Below, in pieces: positions 45,104 to 52,801 of a DNA stretch of 56,666 bases. Under the pieces are notes generated by a model that was given only the letters and a program-made list of their open reading frames with translations, had not been told where the DNA came from and made no database searches. The stretch covers positions 1-56,666 of the forward strand of contig CALZJV010000013.1 in NCBI GenBank assembly GCA_945787595.1, given 5' to 3'. Both the position numbers and the translations under genes were made by a program. This DNA comes from an uncultured Desulfobacterales bacterium (GTDB taxonomy: Bacteria; Desulfobacterota; Desulfobacteria; Desulfobacterales; JAFDCJ01). Each line of letters starts with the position of its first letter. The stretch's first letter is position 1.

Positions 45104-46054
45104 CTAATTGTCGAACAGATCCGGGAAGTAAAAAACTTTATATTTCGTCACAAGACCTTTAACATTTAAATTAATAAGCTGGTCGGTCTTTTTTTCATCA
45201 AATCCCAGCTGTCGGAAATCAAGCATCCCATTGACGGCATGGCATTCGTTGCAGGCCACGCTGATCTCTTTTTTTTCAGTATGTCGGTGAAAAAAAATTA
45301 ATTTTTTTTCTTTTTGGGCGGATTCCATCCCTTTTTCAAGCTGCAAAAAATCCTTTGCCTTCACCGTATCCTCATATTCCGTTACCAACTGCTTTTTGCC
45401 GTTATTTTGCACGAAAAGCCCTATCCTGGAGATGTAGTTTTGCGTTTTATGGGCAGTGCCGGTATGAGGGTTAAAATACGATCCAAAAGGTTCACCGCTG
45501 AATTCGACGTTTTCAGAATCGATCCAATCGTAAGAGACATGATTGAGCTTTGATCTTTTGATGTGGCATACTTCACAGAGCATAAAGCCCGTGTGCATGT
45601 TCACAAGCCCCCTTACCAGATAATTTTTACTGTGCGGATACAGAGGGTGGCAAACCCGGCACGATGTGACGTCATCCAGCCGGGTAATAAAAGACTGTTC
45701 GGTTTTGTGCAATTCTTTCAGAGGGAAGTTATTAATCTTTTCCTGATCTTTATCTTTGAGGTGGCAGGTGGTATTGCAGTTCACTCCGGTTTCACCGGTG
45801 TGGGGGACCTTGACCACTGAGGTATGGCATTTTTTACAGCTGATTTTGCCATGAGGAGAACGCATGTATTTTTCTTCGTCGATATGCAGCACCCTGAATT
45901 CGCCAGATTTCTCAAGTCTTACCAGCCCGGGATACTGGTGGCAGGTTAGGCAGCCGGCCTCATCCAGGCCAAAACAGGTCATACTCGCAGGTGCAAAAAA
46001 ATAGCAAAAGCCTGTTAACAAGCATACTAAAAGGAATTTATTAATTGGCTTCAT
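45104..46054 (-). CDS. Periplasmic hexaheme cytochrome c at the end of the cytochrome b/c operon
   Basis: The 316-residue protein has a signal sequence (about 1-28) and six heme sites: CLTCH, CKKCH, CNTTCH (CxxxCH), CRVCH, CEVCH and CNECH. The first half (CLTCHQYPGLVR...SPHGKISCKKCH...VPHTGETGVNCNTTCH) aligns with the octahemes at 47654 and 50711. The second half (NMHTGFMLCEVCH...YDWIDSENVEF...ACNECHAVNGMLDFRQLGF) aligns with the trihemes at 46071 and 48819. So it is a natural fusion of octaheme-type and triheme-type parts. It is the last gene of the operon, 17 bp after the triheme gene. Confidence 0.88.
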   Translation of the reverse strand: MKPINKFLLVCLLTGFCYFFAPASMTCFGLDEAGCLTCHQYPGLVRLEKSGEFRVLHIDEEKYMRSPHGKISCKKCHTSVVKVPHTGETGVNCNTTCHLKDKDQEKINNFPLKELHKTEQSFITRLDDVTSCRVCHPLYPHSKNYLVRGLVNMHTGFMLCEVCHIKRSKLNHVSYDWIDSENVEFSGEPFGSYFNPHTGTAHKTQNYISRIGLFVQNNGKKQLVTEYEDTVKAKDFLQLEKGMESAQKEKKLIFFHRHTEKKEISVACNECHAVNGMLDFRQLGFDEKKTDQLINLNVKGLVTKYKVFYFPDLFDN

Positions 46055-46070
46055 TTAATTTCACGAATAT

Positions 46071-46859
46071 TTACTCGGGGACTTTCTCAATGCCAAAATC
46101 AATTTTAGATGGAAGATAAAATGTTTTATACTTCTCGATCATCCCGACGACTTCGGTTGAAGCCAGGTGATCAACTCGATTTTTCGGGAAACCAAGTTTT
46201 GCAAAATCAAGATAGCCGTCCTTTTGGTGACAATCGGAACAAAACACCGGCTTGGTGGAAATATTTTCATGAAGTTTGATTTTGGCCTGGGCAATTTGAT
46301 CCGGTGTATATTTATCGCTGAATTTTAAAAACTGCTGGGCTGCTTTGGCACTGACCGGCCTGAAAATATGTTTCGCGTTTCCACCGGCGATCCTGATGGG
46401 AAAAATTTTGGCCGGGTATTTGCCGTATTCCCCATCAACTTTCGGCAGCATTTCTCCGCTTTGGCGATCGATCCAAGTGAAGATAACATTTTTTTGGCCG
46501 GGATCCTGGCGGGCGTGGCATACCGCACAGGCGATAAAACCGGTGTGAAAATTCAAAATGGCGCGAACTTTTTTCTCCTTGCCATGAGGAAAGGTCCCAT
46601 GGCACGATAAACAAAGGGGTGGGTTTATTTCTGGCACTGAAATAAATGAATCCACCATGTGGAAATGATCGCGGGGCACGGCGTCTTCATGTTTAAGAAT
46701 CATTTTAAAGATATCTTCTTGAGCGTCCTCGCGATTCGCGTCCACTTTTTTGGCCTCAAGACCTGGGTAGTACACCAGCTGCAGCAACCATAGTCCGAAT
46801 AAAAAAAGCGGTAAAACAATAACGGTTTTTAACACAAAAACTTTAAGTTTGCTTTTCAT
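46071..46859 (-). CDS. Membrane-anchored triheme cytochrome c
   Basis: The 262-residue protein has one uncleaved N-terminal helix (about 8-30, VLKTVIVLPLFLFGLWLLQL) and three CxxCH motifs (CLSCHGTFPHG, CAVCHARQD, CSDCHQKDG), with the conserved end LDFAKLGFPKNRVDHLASTEVVGMIEKYKTFYLP. It is 4 bp-overlapped (ATGA) with the preceding cytochrome b gene, a sign of translational coupling and of one complex. Its paralogue at 48819 has the same place in the second module. It probably takes electrons from the cytochrome b on the periplasmic face. Confidence 0.87.
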   Translation of the reverse strand: MKSKLKVFVLKTVIVLPLFLFGLWLLQLVYYPGLEAKKVDANREDAQEDIFKMILKHEDAVPRDHFHMVDSFISVPEINPPLCLSCHGTFPHGKEKKVRAILNFHTGFIACAVCHARQDPGQKNVIFTWIDRQSGEMLPKVDGEYGKYPAKIFPIRIAGGNAKHIFRPVSAKAAQQFLKFSDKYTPDQIAQAKIKLHENISTKPVFCSDCHQKDGYLDFAKLGFPKNRVDHLASTEVVGMIEKYKTFYLPSKIDFGIEKVPE

Positions 46860-47611
46860 TCAGCCTCTCTTTTACAATAAATTTTCTGCAGTGCGGGATC
46901 ATTCATAATTTTTTTGTATTGCAGCGGATGCTCTGCTTTTAGCTCTTCTTCATCCATTAAACCCGTAAGCCACATATTATTCAGGGGATTTTTATGGGGC
47001 CCTAAATGAATTTCATACATATGCCAAACTATAAGAGCCAGACATGCCAGGATGGCCTCCATTCCATGGACTATGGTGGCAATGTCAACGATAAATTTGC
47101 TCCACAAATATTCCATCCACAACAGCAGCCCGGTTGCCGCCATCAAAGTATTTCCCACAATCAAGGCGCCGTATTCCATTTTCTGCTTATAGCTAAATCG
47201 ATCAAATTCGGGTGGTTGCTCTTTGATTCCTCCGTAATAAAGAACATTATCGCGAATATCCGTCAGGTCCTTGAGCCTTGGCAGCATATCCATCAGCCAG
47301 CGGCGGCCAGACGTCTTAAAAAGGAGATAGTAAACATGATACAAGCTGACCAGTATCAGAACGGTCCCGGCAGTCCGATGTAAAATACTGCGGTACTGAA
47401 ATATTATCTCCCCGGCTTTTCCAAAGGACTTCACCAAATCTTCCGGAATTTTTATCATAAACCCGGTAATGACCAGAACCACAAAACACACCACCAGAAT
47501 CATATGCTGTACTCTTTCGGAGTAGTTCAGCCTTACAAAATACTGTCCCCCCGCTGTCTTTTCAGTCTGCCGGATGACTTCGCCGTTATAAGGTGCCGCG
47601 ATTTCTCCCAT
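46856..47611 (-). CDS. Cytochrome b subunit (formate-dehydrogenase-gamma/Cbc-like), module 2
   Basis: The 251-residue protein has four membrane helices: about 33-53 (HMILVVCFVVLVITGFMI), 76-98 (HRTAGTVLILVSLYHVYYLL), 145-167 and 180-203 (HGMEAILACLALIVWHMYEIH). Paired histidines in helices 1, 2 and 4 can hold two b hemes as in FdnI/NarI-like cytochromes. Such subunits oxidise menaquinol or reduce quinone, passing electrons to attached c hemes. It lies between octaheme and triheme genes, which suggests a Cbc-type quinol:cytochrome c complex; direction of electron flow is inferred. Confidence 0.87.
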   Translation of the reverse strand: MGEIAAPYNGEVIRQTEKTAGGQYFVRLNYSERVQHMILVVCFVVLVITGFMIKIPEDLVKSFGKAGEIIFQYRSILHRTAGTVLILVSLYHVYYLLFKTSGRRWLMDMLPRLKDLTDIRDNVLYYGGIKEQPPEFDRFSYKQKMEYGALIVGNTLMAATGLLLWMEYLWSKFIVDIATIVHGMEAILACLALIVWHMYEIHLGPHKNPLNNMWLTGLMDEEELKAEHPLQYKKIMNDPALQKIYCKREAE

Positions 47612-47653
47612 AATTAAAACCTTTCAATAATTGATAAAATGCTGCCTCTTAGC

Positions 47654-48799
47654 TTAATGCGCTTTTTTTCCTCTTCTTTTGATCCGTAAAAAATCCAGCC
47701 ATTGATGCATGGCCATAAAAGTAATCACAGCCGCAATAAACACCTTGTAAAATATCTTAAGTAACTTAAGAACTTTATAGTGAAATATCTCTTCTTCCGA
47801 AAAATCGATTTCAGCACGCTTTAACAATTTAGACATTTTTTGACCTTGGTTGGTTCTGACTTTTTGATCGGCCATTATCTGGGCTTTGACACCATATGCG
47901 TGCACTCTGCCGGTCGCAAAATCGGTGGTGGCGCCGGGATGGCATACCTGCACGCCTCCCTGATTACTGCAAGTCTGGATGCGGTTTAAAAGGTGAATTG
48001 GAGAAACCGGATCTGTTCGGGGGCGGATGTCGTGGGTGGAATATCCTGTGGGCACATGACAACTGATACAATCGGGTGCATTTCGCATCCCGTATTTTAC
48101 CTGGGTCCAATGAAATGTATCCTTGTATGTTTCAATGCTTTCCAGACCATGCCGGGCCATTTTCTCTTGATTCTCATGGCAGCTGGTGCATAATTTTACA
48201 ACTTCTGCCTGCGTCCTGCGCCGCCGCATGCGGTGGGTAAAATGAGAATAAAAGTTTTGGGCCCACTGTTTCTTGGTGTGGCAGCCTATGCACCTGGCCA
48301 GGGTTTCATTTGATAAAGCCTCGCTTTTCCCCCACAATCCATCAAAAGGATTGTACATTCGATTATCATGACAATATTTACATGTGGGTAAATCTTCCGG
48401 ATATTTCTGATTTTCTTTACCATGGACACTGGCTTCATATTTTTTGACCATATTGATGTGCGAAAATTCCTGATTGGTTGAGGGCTCTTTAATGTGGCAT
48501 TTAGTGGAGCAGTCAACTTTTTTGACATCGGTATGCGGGATTTGATCGAGGCCGACATGGCAATTTTTGCATCTCAGCTTGGCATGCACTGAATTTCCAA
48601 ACATTTTCTCGGGTATATAAAAAATCCTTTTCTTGCCGGTTTTGTCATAGCGTCCCATGCCGGGGTATCGATGACAAAGCAAGCAGTTTTCCGTATCGGG
48701 CAGGATCTCAGTTTCCGCCATGACAGCGCCGGACAGCAGAATCAAAATTATCCCTGTTAAAATCGAAGCCTTGATTAACATGAGCTTATTGGAACTCAC
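47654..48799 (-). CDS. Octaheme cytochrome c with C-terminal anchor and a CX8CH motif, module 2
   Basis: GTG 48799 is chosen as start: AAGGAG lies 7 bp upstream and the product begins with a clean signal peptide (SSNKLMLIKASILTGIILIL). The frame is open from ATG 48865, but that would overlap the upstream gene and lacks a ribosome site. Heme sites: CLLCH, CKNCH, CSTKCH (CxxxCH), CKYCH, CIGCH, CTSCH, CISCH and a very wide CSNQGGVQVCH (CX8CH) where the paralogue at 50711 has CX4CH. A single helix (about 348-372 from this start) and a basic tail (KRRGKKAH) anchor the C-terminus. Likely the large periplasmic subunit of the cytochrome b/c complex. Confidence 0.87.
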   Translation of the reverse strand: MSSNKLMLIKASILTGIILILLSGAVMAETEILPDTENCLLCHRYPGMGRYDKTGKKRIFYIPEKMFGNSVHAKLRCKNCHVGLDQIPHTDVKKVDCSTKCHIKEPSTNQEFSHINMVKKYEASVHGKENQKYPEDLPTCKYCHDNRMYNPFDGLWGKSEALSNETLARCIGCHTKKQWAQNFYSHFTHRMRRRRTQAEVVKLCTSCHENQEKMARHGLESIETYKDTFHWTQVKYGMRNAPDCISCHVPTGYSTHDIRPRTDPVSPIHLLNRIQTCSNQGGVQVCHPGATTDFATGRVHAYGVKAQIMADQKVRTNQGQKMSKLLKRAEIDFSEEEIFHYKVLKLLKIFYKVFIAAVITFMAMHQWLDFLRIKRRGKKAH

Positions 48800-48818
48800 C
48801 GGGTTTCTCCTTATCATA

Positions 48819-49712
48819 CTAGTTTCCAGTTTCACTCGATTCCTTGGGAGTCTCTTTCTCGCCAAATCCGGGACTAAGAATTCGCGGCATATAAAATTCG
48901 GTGTATTTATTTATCATCCCGACAACTTCGGTGCTGACGATAACATCTATTCTGTTTTGGGAATATCCGAGCTCCTTAAACGGAAGCGCCGACGCCTCTT
49001 TCTGGTGGCAGTCTCCGCAGATATAGGGTTTCTTGCTTACGACTTTATGGATGATCGTTTTGGCTTTCGATTTTTGAAGATCGGAAAGCGTTTTTTCATT
49101 ATTGCGGTACTCGTTTGCAAAGTCGACCCTTTCCGGCGTGTCGATTCGCTGAAGCTTGCCGTCAATACGCTCAAAAGGTATGATTTTTGAATCATATGCT
49201 CCGGGAGGAATTCCTTCGCCGACCGGGCTGGCAACGATCTCACCGGTGGTACGGTCATACCATTTGAATACGCCCGTCTTGCCGGCTTCTTCAAGCTTCA
49301 CATGACAGGCCTGACAACCGATAAACGATGCGTGCATGTTGCCGAAGGCCCGTAATTCCTTGACTTTGTCATGGGGCATGTCACCATGGCAGGTGATGCA
49401 GTAGTTTTGTTGGTCGGGCTTGAAATCAAAATCGATATGATGAAAATGCCCTTTTAACCATCTTTGTTCCAGCACCCGATAGCCGAGGTAATGTTTTACT
49501 CTCTCCTCGCCCTCAAGGATGGCTTCTTTAAAGGTAATTTTCTCAGGTGCATTTTTTTGCTGCGCTTTCATGTCCGCAATTTCCAGATTTCTTTTTATGG
49601 AGTGGTATTCCTCTACAAAATGTCCGAAGGTCACATTCCATATGACCACCATAAAAAGCACAGTCAACACCATCAGCGCCAGGAGATACAGCTTTGAAAG
49701 CAACTTTTTCAT
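48819..49712 (-). CDS. Membrane-anchored triheme cytochrome c, module 1
   Basis: The 297-residue protein has one N-terminal helix (about 7-29) and three CxxCH motifs (CITCHGDMPHD, CQACHVKLE, CGDCHQKEA). The end (LGYSQNRIDVIVSTEVVGMI, then NKYTEFYMPRIL) matches its paralogue at 46071. It lies about 120 bp after the cytochrome b gene and directly before the second octaheme gene. Confidence 0.87.
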   Translation of the reverse strand: MKKLLSKLYLLALMVLTVLFMVVIWNVTFGHFVEEYHSIKRNLEIADMKAQQKNAPEKITFKEAILEGEERVKHYLGYRVLEQRWLKGHFHHIDFDFKPDQQNYCITCHGDMPHDKVKELRAFGNMHASFIGCQACHVKLEEAGKTGVFKWYDRTTGEIVASPVGEGIPPGAYDSKIIPFERIDGKLQRIDTPERVDFANEYRNNEKTLSDLQKSKAKTIIHKVVSKKPYICGDCHQKEASALPFKELGYSQNRIDVIVSTEVVGMINKYTEFYMPRILSPGFGEKETPKESSETGN

Positions 49713-49833
49713 AAATCAAATCCTAACCCGGATAAATTGGAAATTCGAAGAACGAAATACGAAACAAATCCTTCGCAATCTCTGGTCAATTTATTTAATT
49801 CCCATTCCTTAAATTGTCTAATTTCAAGTTTGC

Positions 49834-50706
49834 TTAATGCACTCTGGGCAGATCCTCCAGCGGCACTTCACGGACCGGCCCGGGAGCTTTCACAGATTCA
49901 TTGGCGAGCGAACCACCATGGGGTGCGCGTATCTCATGCTCGAGCCCGGCGGCTTTCATGACCTGCGTGTAGTATTCGTAGTGCTCCTCCACCATCAGGT
50001 GCTCAGGCAAATATCCCGTCAAAAATACGGTGCCCATGGGAAAGACGGAGGTTGAAAAATGCACATTGTAGAAGTGCCAGATGAACAGAAACAGCGTAGC
50101 CAGCAGTGCTTCGTCACTGTGCGCGATTAAGGCAAAATTGATCACCTCGCCCGGTAAAAATTGTGTAACAAGCTCCTTTTGCCACATAATAAAACCTGAC
50201 CCTACCATGATGACAATACCCCAGAAGGGCGCCCAGTAATCAAACTTTTCCTTCCAGGTAAATCTTGCCCCTTCCGGCGGTTTATTTGTAAAAAACAATA
50301 AATATTTTAAATAATTTATAATATCCTTGAGATCCTTGAAACTCGGCACGATGGGATGCGTCACCAGTCCTATTATTATCTTGCCGACCCGCAGTTGCTT
50401 TTTTTTCTTCAGGGGAACGATTTGATCTGTATATATGCTGTAGCACATATAAATAAGGTGGAAGACAAACAGTAAAAATAACATTGTACCGGCGATTTTG
50501 TGAACAACAGGAGCTATTTTAATTCCACCGAAAAGGGAGTAAATATATGGCGCCCAAAACGCATCATGGAACTTCAACGGCATGCCAGTCAGTGCAAGTA
50601 CAATCACGCATGATGCTATGGTGATGTGCTGCGCTCTTTGTATGGCGGAAAATCGATAGAAGTATTTCTTGCCGTTTTTTGTTATGACGATAGGCTTCTT
50701 TTCCAT
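49834..50706 (-). CDS. Cytochrome b subunit (formate-dehydrogenase-gamma/Cbc-like), module 1
   Basis: The 290-residue protein is paralogous to 46856-47611, with four membrane helices: about 25-47 (HITIASCVIVLALTGMPLKF), 68-90 (HKIAGTMLFLLFVFHLIYM), 157-176 and 192-214 (HSDEALLATLFLFIWHFYNVHF), each with the expected heme-ligand histidines. AGGAGG lies 9 bp before the ATG, and the octaheme stop is 5 bp upstream, so the two are co-transcribed. The C-terminal tail (about 225-290) is longer than in the sister subunit. Confidence 0.87.
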   Translation of the reverse strand: MEKKPIVITKNGKKYFYRFSAIQRAQHITIASCVIVLALTGMPLKFHDAFWAPYIYSLFGGIKIAPVVHKIAGTMLFLLFVFHLIYMCYSIYTDQIVPLKKKKQLRVGKIIIGLVTHPIVPSFKDLKDIINYLKYLLFFTNKPPEGARFTWKEKFDYWAPFWGIVIMVGSGFIMWQKELVTQFLPGEVINFALIAHSDEALLATLFLFIWHFYNVHFSTSVFPMGTVFLTGYLPEHLMVEEHYEYYTQVMKAAGLEHEIRAPHGGSLANESVKAPGPVREVPLEDLPRVH

Positions 50707-50710
50707 TGAT

Positions 50711-51763
50711 TTATTTCCTCCGTCTTAGCGCGGCGTTCGGAAACATCCTTCTCACTAAATCAAGGAACAAAAGACCCGTCATGGGCAAAAGAACGCTGCC
50801 GGTCAACGCAATAAAAAACATTTTGAAATAATATTGGACCGGGCTTTGCGCCAGATCGAACTCGGCATGAACTTTATAATCGGCAAGTTTCGCTGTGGCT
50901 TTCGGATGACAGTCCATGTTGGAACAGATGCCGCCTTTATTGTTCACGTGCGTGGTTGAGTTGGGGTCATTATGGCTGAGCATTTGGTGTACTGATCGGC
51001 CCGGGTTGACGTGGCAGTCCAGGCAGTCGGGAATGCGTTCATCCAGGAAGCGGGCGGCTTTGCCGTGAAAAGTTTCGCCGTAAGAATAGGCGGCTCGGGT
51101 GGACAGGTTGTGCCTGGCCGCCAGTTGAGGATCATCATGGCAGCGAGCACATATTTCCGCTATATTTTTCGGGTTACGGATCTTGTGTAATCGGGTGGTA
51201 ATGTGGTTGTAAAAGCGGTAAATAAATTCATCCTTCTTGTGACAAACCCGGCAGCGACCCAGGGCGGCCTCGGAAACCCCCGGGCGTACTCTTTTAAAAA
51301 AGGAGAGCGGCCGGTAGAGCGGATTGTCATGACAATTCTTGCAGGTGGGCATGTCTGTGGGATATTTTTTGGGCTTCTGATTCCTGTCGTTTAACCCATG
51401 CACACTTTGTGATAAAAATGTGGCCACCTCCTTGTGGGAGAATTTTTGTTCGCTGGATGGTTCGATGATGTGGCACTGGGTCAGGCAATCCACCTTTTTG
51501 GCAGGATCATGTGGGATCTTTTTGATGTCCGTATGGCAATCTTCACATTTTACCTTGACGTGGACACTATTTGTAAAGGTGGCTTCATTAACAAAAAGCA
51601 GCCTTAATCTGCCATCTTCGTCGATTCGGCTGAGACCGGGATACTTATGGCATAAAAGACAGTTGCCGATATCGGCAGCGTATGAACCTGCTGACATGAA
51701 AACCGTGAGAAACCAAAAAACCAGCCAGAACAAAAGAAATTTAAAGTGCAGTCTAAACAGCAT
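50711..51763 (-). CDS. Octaheme cytochrome c with C-terminal anchor, module 1, first gene of the operon
   Basis: ATG 51763 is preferred: GGGGAG lies just upstream and the signal peptide starts there (MLFRLHFKFLLFWLVFWFLT). The longer frame from 51844 would begin upstream of the predicted sigma54 transcription start (about 51839). Heme sites: CLLCH, CEDCH, CLTQCH (CxxxCH), CKNCH, CRVCH, CARCH, CLDCH and CSNMDCH (CX4CH), eight in all. A helix near the C-terminus (about 320-345) and basic tail (RRRK) anchor it to the inner membrane. It leads an operon of seven genes ending at 45104. Confidence 0.88.
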   Translation of the reverse strand: MLFRLHFKFLLFWLVFWFLTVFMSAGSYAADIGNCLLCHKYPGLSRIDEDGRLRLLFVNEATFTNSVHVKVKCEDCHTDIKKIPHDPAKKVDCLTQCHIIEPSSEQKFSHKEVATFLSQSVHGLNDRNQKPKKYPTDMPTCKNCHDNPLYRPLSFFKRVRPGVSEAALGRCRVCHKKDEFIYRFYNHITTRLHKIRNPKNIAEICARCHDDPQLAARHNLSTRAAYSYGETFHGKAARFLDERIPDCLDCHVNPGRSVHQMLSHNDPNSTTHVNNKGGICSNMDCHPKATAKLADYKVHAEFDLAQSPVQYYFKMFFIALTGSVLLPMTGLLFLDLVRRMFPNAALRRRK

Positions 51764-51850
51764 CTTCTCCCCCACACGCAACATAAAACCGCAAACCAAA
51801 TCGTGCCGTCTTTTCCTAACAAACGTATAATCTTTCAGTGCCACAAGTTA

Positions 51851-51865
51851 GCAAATGCTGTGCCA
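51851..51865 (-). promoter_or_regulatory. Sigma54 (-24/-12) promoter P4
   Basis: Minus strand TGGCACAGCATTTGC is a perfect TGGCAC-N5-TTGC site. It drives the seven-gene cytochrome b/c operon. No GEMM aptamer follows it; the leader is only about 75 nt to ATG 51763. Confidence 0.82.
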
Positions 51866-52200
51866 GAAGGGTTAGATTACTGCTTGGCCGCCATGGCATT
51901 AAGAATAGACAATCTCCCGGAAGATAGACGGAAGGCAGCCTAACTATTTGAATAAACAAGGAGAAATGAAACCTGAAGTGGAGTGAGCGCTAAATCGTAT
52001 TAAACCATGAAGGATTTATAAACCGGCAGAGAAGATATATTTCTTTTATCAAAGAATAAAAATGCGGCAGAAAATTTACCTGATCTGTATGAAATACAGA
52101 CATCAGTATCCACAATGCATGAAATTGGTTGTAATAAAGGTTGGTTGTAAGTGTTCAGAAATCGTACGGTATTTTCTACAACTGCGCAACTGTTAATCCG
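51866..52200 (-). promoter_or_regulatory. Upstream region of P4, loosely related to the conserved cassettes
   Basis: It holds 'cagcctaactatttgaa' (51937-51953), matching 'ctgcctaactatttaaa' of cassette B, and at 52151-52190 a tract (gtgttcagaaatcgtacgg...ttttctacaactg) that aligns in part with 'atgttcaaaagcggtacac...ttttcctgcagg' of cassette C. A perfect inverted repeat TCTGTAT-GAA-ATACAGA lies at 52084-52100. These are possible activator sites; similarity is weaker than among copies A-C. Confidence 0.4.
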
Positions 52201-52290
52201 AATTAAAGGATGAACTCACAGTTTGAAAAGGCTTGGATGCTCGGCGGTTCCAGCGCTTGCCAACTTCCCAACCTCGCATCCCGGCTAAAT

Positions 52291-52330
52291 AGTGCCCATC
52301 CATAAATCAGCTAAAATCAGTTTGGGCACT
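52291..52330. repeat. Hairpin with 8-bp perfect arms
   Basis: agtgccca at 52291-52298 and tgggcact at 52323-52330 are perfect inverted repeats, separated by 24 bp. It borders the MITE-like element to the right. Confidence 0.5.
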
Positions 52331-52337
52331 CAATAGT

Positions 52338-52494
52338 GTTTCCAATCCAGAAATGCGGATTTTTGTTCAAGGTCAAGGAAATCAAGCGTTTGTGCGGAGA
52401 CGTAGCTGGCTACGTCGCACAAACAAACGCGCCGATTGACGCCGAGATTGATTGACGCCGAGATTGAGCAAAAAGACTATTTATGGATGGAAAC
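52338..52494. repeat. 157-bp MITE/REP-like element
   Basis: The ends gtttccaatccagaaat and tttatggatggaaac are imperfect inverted repeats. Inside is a strong stem (GTTTGTGC-GGA-GACGTAGC / GCTACGTC-GCACAAAC, about 52390-52426) and a small tandem repeat of 16 bp (gattgacgccgagatt). No frame of note. It looks like a mobile noncoding element. Confidence 0.55.
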
Positions 52495-52628
52495 TAAATA
52501 ACATTTGTCATCGGTTTCATATTCTGGGTGGCCATTATGAAATAGCGAAGCTTCGCCTCAAACCGACGAGTCGATGAGAAACATATACTGTTGGCGAGGC
52601 GAAGCGATAGGTTCGAGGACAGGATTTT

Positions 52629-52784
52629 TTACCTTGTGACGATTACCCCGGCTAGAAATAAAAGCAGGATTTCATAGATTAACACTGGAGCAAACCGCCC
52701 AAAAATTGCATAGATGATTCCGCCGCCTATAATGGCCGGCACGCCAAAAAACACCAAAATCCCTAATTTCCGGCTAATTTCCAT
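52629..52784 (-). CDS. Small membrane protein (51 residues) coupled to the 22-heme gene
   Basis: The frame begins at ATG 52784, 17 bp after the stop of the 22-heme cytochrome (52802), and reads MEISRKLGILVFFGVPAIIG to VIVTR. It has two hydrophobic segments (about 8-27 and 32-49) with a GRFAP turn between, a helical hairpin. AGGAGG follows the cytochrome's stop directly, 12 bp from this ATG, which is slightly long but suggests coupled translation. No family is recognised. It could be an anchor or assembly partner of the cytochrome; equally it may be an uncharacterised small protein unrelated to it. Confidence 0.55.
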   Translation of the reverse strand: MEISRKLGILVFFGVPAIIGGGIIYAIFGRFAPVLIYEILLLFLAGVIVTR

Positions 52785-52801
52785 ATTCTTAACAATCCTC
52801 C

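Noticed and set aside
52387..52426. Stem resembling an integron attC site.
   Set aside because: The arms lack the attC core sequences (GTTRRRY/RYYYAAC) and no integrase or cassette array is near; it fits better as the core of a MITE/REP-like element.
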